Position numbers and translations under genes: made by a program
Part shown: in pieces, positions 1-5,282 of the stretch
Layout of the letters: each line of letters opens with the position of its first letter
How positions within the stretch are numbered: the first letter of the stretch is position 1
Assembly (NCBI GenBank): GCA_016742295.1
Contig: JACVCA010000055.1
Location: 1 to 7,201 of the forward strand
DNA: 7,201 nucleotides
DNA from: Alphaproteobacteria bacterium
Lineage (GTDB): Bacteria > Pseudomonadota > Alphaproteobacteria > JAGOMX01
Reading direction: 5' to 3'
Notes under the pieces: model-generated
What the model was told of the DNA's origin: nothing
What the model saw: the letters and a program-made list of their open reading frames with translations, nothing else
Database searches by the model: none

Positions 1-195
1 AAGGGTCTGAATTAATGATTTTTGTTCTTGTATAAAAATCATTTTGATCGCAAATGATTCGTGGTGATGGGATGACCTTGTAGGATAAAGGCAATATATC
101 AATACACCAGTAAATGCTAGGCTATGTAAAGCCAGCGAGAGGGCTAACCCTTGTTTATAAATCTTTAATTCTTTCGAAAATAATCTTAATTTCAT
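1..195 (-). CDS. tonB: TonB-like energy transducer, N-terminal part (runs off the left edge)
   Basis: This is a partial gene: 65 codons from an ATG at 195, open to the window edge. The visible protein has a short basic cytoplasmic N-terminus (about residues 1-15, with K and R), one hydrophobic membrane segment (about 16-37), then a short polar stretch with three histidines (43-45). The membrane segment contains SLALH, that is Ser20-x3-His24. This is the spacing of the conserved Ser and His in the TonB anchor that contacts ExbB/ExbD. TonB carries proton-motive-force energy to outer-membrane receptors. The start is supported by an AGGA at 204-207 (minus strand) with an 8-nt spacer, overlapping the stop of the receptor gene. 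It lies 10 nt downstream of the btuB-like gene and so is almost surely co-transcribed with it under the cobalamin riboswitch. The proline-rich middle and the C-terminal domain that would settle the call are outside the window. Confidence 0.77.
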   Translation of the reverse strand, partial: MKLRLFSKELKIYKQGLALSLALHSLAFTGVLIYCLYPTRSSHHHESFAIKMIFIQEQKSLIQTL

Positions 196-205
196 TAATT
201 CTATC

Positions 206-2071
206 CTAAGTCTTAAGTGAAATGCCTGCTAGGACTGACAAACCACGTTGTCCATAACCAAACACAGTTTCATATTTACGATTAAAGAAATTTTCAATAC
301 GTCCAAAAACCTTGAGGTGTTGAGCGATTTGATAGTGACTGCCTAAGTTGAAGAGAGCATAACTTGAAAGCTTTACCAACCTGGGAGGTGTTGTTGAAAA
401 ATCATGATCACTCCGCTTATCTACAAAAATGACATCCGTAAAAATGAAAGCTTTCTCGCTTGGATGGTATGATATTCCTATGCTGGCTTTATGTTTGGCA
501 AGACGAATTGGAAATTGACGCTGTTGACTGTCTTTTGCCTTCGTAAACGTATGACCAAAATTAAAATCAATATTTTGCGAGATTTTAAAAGCTAAACTAC
601 TTTCAACACCCTTTGATCTGCGAAGATCAATATTAACCGATTGATACTTGCCTCCTATTCTTCTTGCATCGATTAAATTATGAATATTTAAATGAAAGTA
701 TGTGACTTCTAGCAAGATTTTATCTTTGTAAAGCGAATGTTCAACACCTATATCAAAGCTTTTGCTTTGCTCAGATCGTAAACTTAAGTTGGCAATCCCA
801 AAACTGCCTATACCATACACTTCTGTTGAGGAAGGGGCACGAAATCCTGTGCCGTAGCTGGTTTTAAAAGTGGTTTTGTTCCATCTATAGGTCGAGCCAA
901 TTTTATAAGTAAAATGACTGTTAACGGAAGCATTTTTGTCAGCCCGAGCCCCAAAACCTAAAATCAAATCTTGAAGGGGTTCTATTTTGTGCTGACCAAA
1001 GAGGCTTTTAGTCGAAATACGTTGAGATTTTTCAAATGTAAGTGATTTAACTCGGTTCATGAGGTGTTCGCCACCTAAAGTTGTTACATTGTGCTTATTA
1101 AAAAAGAAGGAAGTTTCATATCGTAGCCGGTCACTATATGCTTCCGTAGACAATGTTTTTTGAGATCTATCTAAGTTTGTCGTATCTGTTTTAACTCTGC
1201 TCAGCATCAAAGTTTGCTCCCAACGATCCTGACACAGATTTAAAGTTGATTTGAGATTACCAATAAGCTGTTGAGTTTTATTTTCTTTATCTGCTTTTTT
1301 CGGTAAGGGTGAGGCCCTGATGCTATCAATTGCAAGTTCGGTTTCGCTCTTAGAAAGATAGCTTTCTACGTCCCAAAAAGGTGTTATAAACCCTCCCAAC
1401 CGCGCACTTGCTTTTTGTTGACCGTAATCATCTCCTTGTACATTCCTTTGCTTGCTGGTTTTTAAGGTACCGGATCCGGTATGATATTTTGAGATGGCAA
1501 CATTATAACGGATTGGATCTTGCAGGCCTTGAAACCCTATACTTAATCGTTGAGTATCATAATTTCCGGCTTCAAATTGGCTAGTTGCTTGTGGACGGTT
1601 AGAACCTTGTGTGGTGGTAATACGGATGACGCCGCCAATAGCACTTGAACCATAGATAAGACTTTGAGAACCTGGTAGCACTTCGATACGTTCTATATCT
1701 TCAATCATAAGATGGCCAAAATCAAAAGCTCCATTTCCCGCTGGATTATTGAGAGGTATGCCATTTAATAAAATGAGCGTATGATTGGTTTTTGCACCTC
1801 GGAGACTAATATTTATCTGACGTCCAGGGCTACCGCTTCGGACAATTTCAACACCTGGAATGGCTGTAAAAGATTGATCTACAAATGTTAATTGTTGCTG
1901 TTCAATCTGTCGTTTGAGGATTGTATGAGAAGAAGTGACCTCTGGGTCGCGGTTAAGAGGTGGGGCTTCTACTAAAATCTCTGGCGAAGAAGTAATTGCA
2001 GGGGATTGATAAGAACTTGTGAGGCATATACCTACCCCTATAAGCCTAAAAAATGAAAGAGTTTTTTGCAT
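206..2071 (-). CDS. btuB: TonB-dependent outer-membrane receptor, BtuB-like (vitamin B12 uptake)
   Basis: This 621-residue protein is close in length to E. coli BtuB (about 614 residues with signal peptide). It has an N-terminal export signal (about 1-25), a possible TonB box near 31-36 (EILVEA), a plug domain (about 46-155) and a 22-strand-type beta-barrel over the rest. Plug landmarks are the IPGVEI segment (71-76), LRGAKTNHTLILLNG (90-104), IERIEVLPG (126-134) and the YGSSAIGGVI segment (140-149). The C-terminus has the family ending pattern: RIENFFNRKYE, then GYGQRG and a last strand. Family knowledge says such receptors bind cobalamin at the cell surface and pass it to the periplasm using TonB energy. 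The substrate call rests mainly on the cobalamin riboswitch in its leader. Start: ATG at 2071 with GGGAAAGG upstream and an 8-nt spacer. The last residues are ISLKT, without the usual terminal aromatic residue. A tonB-like gene follows 10 nt downstream. Confidence 0.93.
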   Translation of the reverse strand: MQKTLSFFRLIGVGICLTSSYQSPAITSSPEILVEAPPLNRDPEVTSSHTILKRQIEQQQLTFVDQSFTAIPGVEIVRSGSPGRQINISLRGAKTNHTLILLNGIPLNNPAGNGAFDFGHLMIEDIERIEVLPGSQSLIYGSSAIGGVIRITTTQGSNRPQATSQFEAGNYDTQRLSIGFQGLQDPIRYNVAISKYHTGSGTLKTSKQRNVQGDDYGQQKASARLGGFITPFWDVESYLSKSETELAIDSIRASPLPKKADKENKTQQLIGNLKSTLNLCQDRWEQTLMLSRVKTDTTNLDRSQKTLSTEAYSDRLRYETSFFFNKHNVTTLGGEHLMNRVKSLTFEKSQRISTKSLFGQHKIEPLQDLILGFGARADKNASVNSHFTYKIGSTYRWNKTTFKTSYGTGFRAPSSTEVYGIGSFGIANLSLRSEQSKSFDIGVEHSLYKDKILLEVTYFHLNIHNLIDARRIGGKYQSVNIDLRRSKGVESSLAFKISQNIDFNFGHTFTKAKDSQQRQFPIRLAKHKASIGISYHPSEKAFIFTDVIFVDKRSDHDFSTTPPRLVKLSSYALFNLGSHYQIAQHLKVFGRIENFFNRKYETVFGYGQRGLSVLAGISLKT

Positions 2072-2170
2072 GCGGACTGCCTTTCCCGTTACACGTAGAA
2101 GATTTTTTACAATCTGCCACGAGCGGAAAATCCGCGCTTATTGGCACACCCCGTCCTTAAGCTTCGTGGC
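2072..2170 (-). promoter_or_regulatory. Riboswitch expression platform and leader of the btuB-like gene
   Basis: This is the 99-nt untranslated stretch between the aptamer and the receptor start. Two alternative hairpins are visible. One pairs GCCACGA at 2170-2164 with TCGTGGC at 2122-2116 (7 bp, extendable by two pairs past a bulge), directly abutting aptamer helix P1. The other is local: GCGGA (2135-2131) with TCCGC (2127-2123), with a possible outer GCCA/TGGC pair (2145-2142 / 2119-2116). They share bases and cannot form together. Neither is followed by a T run, so control of translation is more likely than transcription termination. The ribosome binding site region can also pair with the aptamer's 3' end (see findings). 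The switching mechanism is inferred. Confidence 0.6.
2080..2087 (-). promoter_or_regulatory. Ribosome binding site of the btuB-like gene
   Basis: The minus strand reads GGGAAAGG, ending 8 nt before the ATG at 2071. Its AAAGGCAG extension (2084-2077) is exactly complementary to CTGCCTTT at 2181-2174, the B12-box/P1 3' strand of the aptamer. This makes it the likely target of riboswitch control. Confidence 0.6.
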
Positions 2171-2388
2171 TGTAAAGGCAGGTCTCCTGGCTTGCACGTC
2201 AAACACCTTGATTTGGCCTTCCCAAAGCTTAAACCTTAGTGGCATATTATAAATCAAGGCTATGTGCCTACAGTTGCGGGGGCAGCCACAGCTTTAATTC
2301 TAAACAAATATTAACTGTGTTCCCATCTTCAAGGTCGCATTTTTCAACGCTTACCTTTCGTCTCTTAGTTTAAAAGAGAACCTTTACA
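2171..2388 (-). ncRNA. Cobalamin (vitamin B12) riboswitch aptamer
   Basis: The minus strand carries the hallmark B12 box AGCCAGGAGACCTGCC (2192-2177) and the conserved core GGCTGCCCCCGCAACTGTA (about 2287-2269). GGGAAC (2324-2319) and the CCACT ... GGGAAGG arm (about 2243-2217) are also present. The ends close with an 8-bp helix P1, TGTAAAGG (2388-2381) with CCTTTACA (2178-2171). A 9-bp perfect helix, CCTTGATTT (2259-2251) with AAATCAAGG (2214-2206), encloses the CCACT/GGGAAGG arm. P6 is an unusually long hairpin (2319-2310 with 2298-2287, two bulged bases). Small hairpin TCTCTT/AAGAGA lies at 2379-2361. In this family, adenosylcobalamin or a related cobalamin binds the RNA and lowers expression of the downstream gene, here the btuB-like receptor and probably tonB. 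Motifs and helices are seen directly. The ligand and the repression are family knowledge. Confidence 0.97.
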
Positions 2389-2394
2389 AAAATG

Positions 2395-2423
2395 AAGATA
2401 AAGGTAAAATCTTTAACGTGCAA
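2395..2423 (-). promoter_or_regulatory. Candidate sigma-70-type promoter for the riboswitch-btuB-tonB operon
   Basis: The minus strand has TTGCAC (2423-2418) as a -35-like element, a 17-nt spacer and TATCTT (2400-2395) as a -10-like element. The predicted transcript start, about 7 nt further, falls at or next to 2388, which is the first base of aptamer helix P1. Hexamer matches are only moderate (3 of 6 and 4 of 6), but spacing and fit to the RNA start are good. Confidence 0.5.
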
Positions 2424-2506
2424 GTCTGAAGTTTCTAAGCTTGCTTGAATTTACGAAACGGTCTACGGTTCTGATATCAATAAGCATAAAAATAAAGGTG
2501 TTAGGG

Positions 2507-3418
2507 ATGCATCGCACTTTCATAAGATGGAGTTTCAGTCTCCTTGCCGTTTTATTTGTTATTTCGTGCACAAATCATCAAAATAATATGCCAAATATTG
2601 AAAATTTGAGTGAAAAGGCTCAAAACCAACTTTTACGCGTGGCAGAATCCATGAAAAAAGCAGGAGATTGCGGAACTGCTATCAAATTTTATAAGGATAT
2701 TGTGTATTCAGAACCTCAGAATTCCCAGGCAAATATAGGGCTTGCTCAATGTCTGGTAGAGATGAAAAAATATTCTGAAGCAAGTGAAGTTTTAAATCAC
2801 TTTCTGTTAGACCAACCCCATAACACGCAAGTTCGTATGGAGCTTGGTAAAGTTTACATTGCAGGACATAACCCTGAAATGGCTCTTAATGAATTTATTC
2901 TTATTCTTTCTCATGATCCGCAGAGTACCAGCGCTCAAAATGGTGTAGGTGTATGTAATGACTTTCTTGGACAACATCAAAAAGCGCAAAACTCATACTA
3001 TAAAGCTCTTGAGACAACTCCCAATCATCATGGAATTCTTGCGAATTTGGGATTGTCTTATATTCTGGATGGAAAATATGAAAAAGGTATAAATATTCTT
3101 GAACCATTGGCGAAGCGCTTTCAAGCAACCCCTCGGGATCGCCAAAATCTTGCACTTGCCTATGGGTTATCGGGAAATATGGGCAAAGCAGCGCAGCTAT
3201 TTAGAATAGATTTGGATGATACGGATGTGCGCACTAATATTGCCTATATCCATGTTCTTCAATCTTCTTCTCATGCGAGCAAAATAGAAGCTATTTACCC
3301 TGGTTCTCAGAAACCAGAAGCAATTAGTTCAAGCGAATCTCCTCAACCAATTCTTCCTTCAAAGCCTCTTGAAATACAACCCTTGAGTTCAAATAAGACC
3401 CATATTAAAAAGCCTTAA
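2507..3418 (+). CDS. TadD-like tetratricopeptide-repeat lipoprotein
   Basis: The protein has 303 residues from the ATG at 2507. A basic N-terminus (HRTFIR) and hydrophobic core lead to a lipobox V-I-S-C with the lipidated Cys at residue 21, so it is an exported lipoprotein. Residues of about 40-236 form five or six TPR repeats, recognisable from repeated helix pairs with A/G/Y at the usual positions and DP/EP/QP turns between units. The segment RQNLALAYGLSGN (212-224) followed by an acidic DLDDTDVRTNIAYIHVL stretch closely recalls the C-terminal part of TadD, the TPR lipoprotein of Tad/Flp pilus systems. The last 40 residues are Ser/Pro-rich and probably disordered. The ATG at 2507 is preferred over a TTG at 2441 because AAAGG stands 8 nt before it and the signal peptide then starts at once. 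No other Tad genes are in the window, so a pilus role is uncertain; general scaffolding is the alternative. Confidence 0.82.
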   Translation: MHRTFIRWSFSLLAVLFVISCTNHQNNMPNIENLSEKAQNQLLRVAESMKKAGDCGTAIKFYKDIVYSEPQNSQANIGLAQCLVEMKKYSEASEVLNHFLLDQPHNTQVRMELGKVYIAGHNPEMALNEFILILSHDPQSTSAQNGVGVCNDFLGQHQKAQNSYYKALETTPNHHGILANLGLSYILDGKYEKGINILEPLAKRFQATPRDRQNLALAYGLSGNMGKAAQLFRIDLDDTDVRTNIAYIHVLQSSSHASKIEAIYPGSQKPEAISSSESPQPILPSKPLEIQPLSSNKTHIKKP

Positions 3419-4194
3419 TTTAAAAATTGTTCGTTGATAATCCGATCTTCAAGATTATGTTCTGGATCAAATAAGAGAGTTAAAGTAATGTTTTTATTTT
3501 CGCTGATCTCGACTCTGATAACATTACGCACCTCCGTATAATCTGCAGCTGCAATCACGGGACGCTTATCAGCTTCAAGAATCTCAAATGTGACGCGAGC
3601 AGAATGAGGCAAAAGCGCTCCTCGCCACCTGCGTGGTCTAAATGCGCTAATCGGTGTTAACGCCAGAAGGTTTGCTCCTAAAGGAATAATGGGACCATGC
3701 GCAGATAAATTGTAAGCGCTACTTCCTGCAGGAGTAGAAATAAGAATTCCATCACAGACCAGTTCTTCCAAGCGAACAACATTATCTACTAAAATTCGGA
3801 TTTTTGTCGCTTGGCGAGTTTCGCGTAGTAATGAAACTTCATTAATAGCACAGGCTTGATGAGATTCTCCTTCGACAGTTATAGCTGTCATTTCAAGAGG
3901 GTGTAATTGAACTTTTTCAGCTTTCTGGAGTCTTTCAAGAAGATAATCAGCTTTATAATCATTCATAAGGAAACCCACACTGCCGCAGTTCATCCCATAG
4001 ACTGGTTTTTCATGCTTAATGAACTGATGAAGTGTCTCTAACATGAATCCATCCCCCCCTAAGGCTATAATAATATCTGCTTGTTCTGGAGGAACAACAG
4101 AAACAAGAGTTTTCAAATGCATATGGGCTGCCTGAGCCTGAGACATTTCACTACTTACAATGGTAATCAAAGGCCGTTTTGTAGGAGTGATCAT
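3415..4194 (-). CDS. nadK: NAD kinase
   Basis: This 259-residue cytoplasmic enzyme phosphorylates NAD+ to NADP+ with ATP or polyphosphate; it is the sole route to NADP in most bacteria. Family landmarks appear in order: the GGDG motif (46-49, LGGDGFML), the NCGSVGFL loop (69-76), NEVSLLRE (118-125), and DGILISTPAGSSAYN (148-162). The last is the usual DG...TPxGSTAYN motif with Ser in place of Thr, followed by SAHGP (164-168). FRPRRWRGALLP (185-196) and the short length are typical of alphaproteobacterial members. The gene appears complete. Its ATG overlaps the stop of the znuA-like gene in an ATGA, and no good ribosome binding site precedes it, so it is probably translated by coupling to znuA. 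Its stop codon overlaps that of the convergent TPR gene. Confidence 0.96.
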   Translation of the reverse strand: MITPTKRPLITIVSSEMSQAQAAHMHLKTLVSVVPPEQADIIIALGGDGFMLETLHQFIKHEKPVYGMNCGSVGFLMNDYKADYLLERLQKAEKVQLHPLEMTAITVEGESHQACAINEVSLLRETRQATKIRILVDNVVRLEELVCDGILISTPAGSSAYNLSAHGPIIPLGANLLALTPISAFRPRRWRGALLPHSARVTFEILEADKRPVIAAADYTEVRNVIRVEISENKNITLTLLFDPEHNLEDRIINEQFLN

Positions 4195-5129
4195 TTGAGG
4201 GACTCTGCAAAATCTGAGGTAAGGCGTTTCATTAGAGTAAAATATAAATTCTCAGGAGCCTCCTTTATGTTAGCTCCGTAGGGATCTAAAATACCGTGTT
4301 TTAAATTCATTGTTTTGGCAAGTAGATCAACTAAGGGAGTTTGAAATTGTACCTCAGCAAATAAGCATTTTACACCTTTTTGCTGAATGAGAGTCTGTGT
4401 ATCTCTTAAACGTTTGGCACTCACTTGAAGCTCGGGATCTCGCGTGATTGCTCCTAAACCTTTCAAGTTGTAAGCTTTTTCAAAATATTGATATCCATCA
4501 TGAAAGACCATAAAAGCTTCTTGTTGAAAAGGCTTGAGGCATAATTTAATTTCTTCGTTTAATTGATCAAGTTTTTTTAAAAGAGCTTGATGATTAGCAT
4601 TGTAAGTTGCTGCATTTTGAGGGTCCACCTTACTCAGTTCATCAACAATCGCTGTTACAATTATTTTAGCATTAAAGATATCCATCCAAATATGGGGATC
4701 ATATGAATCAATATTATGAGAGTCATGTTCTGTACATTTGTGCTCACTTCGAAAAGGATAAAGATTTAAGTTTTGAAGATCCATCAATCGCAATTGTTTT
4801 GCATTAATACCTCGCTTCATAATAGGTTTTTCAAGAGCACTTTCAAGAGCAGGACCAATCCAAACAATGATATCGGCAGTACTCAAGCTTTTTGCTTCTG
4901 AGGGACGTAATGCGAAAGTATGGGGGGATTGCGCTCCTTTAATAAGTAAAGTAGGGACACCTACCCCTTTCATTACTCCGGCTGTGAGAGAATAAATAGG
5001 CTGAATGCTAACCACAACTTTTGGTTCTGCAAATGCTTGAGGCATAAAGATGTCTGAGGCTAACAATACAAAAAGTCTTACATAATATTTAAAGGTGCAG
5101 GCCTTTAAAAAAGAATAAAAGTTTTGCAA
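4191..5129 (-). CDS. znuA: Periplasmic zinc/manganese-binding protein of an ABC transporter (ZnuA-like)
   Basis: A 312-residue substrate-binding protein of the cluster A-I (ZnuA/MntC/TroA) family. A signal peptide ends at AFA-E (cut after about residue 34). The mature protein starts with VVVSIQPIYSLTAGVM, typical of the family. Probable metal ligands are His70 (SPHTF), His146 (DPHIWMD) and His210 (FHDGYQYF), with Asp282 (LDPYG) as fourth ligand or in its neighbourhood. The loop before His146 holds only a few histidines (130, 135, 138) rather than the long His-rich stretch of many ZnuA proteins. Cys197 and Cys255 could form a disulfide. Zn is favoured over Mn by overall resemblance, not proven. 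The start used is a TTG at 5129 with AAAGG 12 nt upstream, a rather long spacer, and no in-frame ATG exists before the signal peptide, so the exact start is uncertain. The permease and ATPase genes are not in the window. nadK follows with a 4-nt overlap. Confidence 0.9.
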   Translation of the reverse strand: MQNFYSFLKACTFKYYVRLFVLLASDIFMPQAFAEPKVVVSIQPIYSLTAGVMKGVGVPTLLIKGAQSPHTFALRPSEAKSLSTADIIVWIGPALESALEKPIMKRGINAKQLRLMDLQNLNLYPFRSEHKCTEHDSHNIDSYDPHIWMDIFNAKIIVTAIVDELSKVDPQNAATYNANHQALLKKLDQLNEEIKLCLKPFQQEAFMVFHDGYQYFEKAYNLKGLGAITRDPELQVSAKRLRDTQTLIQQKGVKCLFAEVQFQTPLVDLLAKTMNLKHGILDPYGANIKEAPENLYFTLMKRLTSDFAESLK

Positions 5130-5236
5130 ATTAAAAATGGACCTTTATTAATAATTGAGAACATGCACTATCAAGGTAACCGAAAAAAGCTTGAAATTCT
5201 AGACCCTCTAAAAAGGCTGGTGTGTTGCATGCGTTA

Positions 5237-5262
5237 TTGACATACTTCATGGAGTCTAATTT
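5237..5262 (+). promoter_or_regulatory. Possible promoter of the antiporter gene
   Basis: A perfect TTGACA at 5237-5242 is followed after 14 nt by TAATTT (5257-5262), in the divergent spacer upstream of the antiporter start. The spacer is shorter than the usual 16-18 nt and the -10 is poor, so only the -35 element is striking. Confidence 0.25.
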
Positions 5263-5282
5263 CAAACCCTGGTAAAAGCAGT

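Noticed and set aside
2116..2145. Hairpin downstream of the riboswitch as a rho-independent terminator
   Set aside because: The GCGGA/TCCGC stem is not followed by a T run on the minus strand, so it fits an expression platform acting on translation better.
2019..2252. Plus-strand open frame of 77 codons across the btuB start and riboswitch
   Set aside because: It is antisense to the receptor start and to a structured RNA, whose constraints explain the sequence. Its peptide shows no domain.
2191..2424. 9-bp inverted repeat CTTGCACGT (2191-2199) and ACGTGCAAG (2416-2424)
   Set aside because: One arm lies in the candidate promoter, upstream of the likely transcript start, so the arms cannot pair in the RNA. 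The length is compatible with chance.
2441..2506. TTG start extending the TPR lipoprotein by 22 residues
   Set aside because: The extension would put a charged stretch before the signal peptide. The ATG at 2507 has a good AAAGG and gives a classic lipoprotein signal.
2807..3155. Two minus-strand open frames inside the TPR gene
   Set aside because: They lie opposite a well-supported coding region, overlap each other and have no recognisable features.
4081..4281. Plus-strand open frame of 66 codons across the nadK start
   Set aside because: It lies opposite the nadK and znuA coding regions, has no recognisable domain and no support of its own.
5148..5174. znuA promoter with TTGATA (5174-5169) and TATTAA (5153-5148) on the minus strand
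   Set aside because: The spacer is only 15 nt and the implied transcript would start inside or after the ribosome binding site, so it is not convincing.
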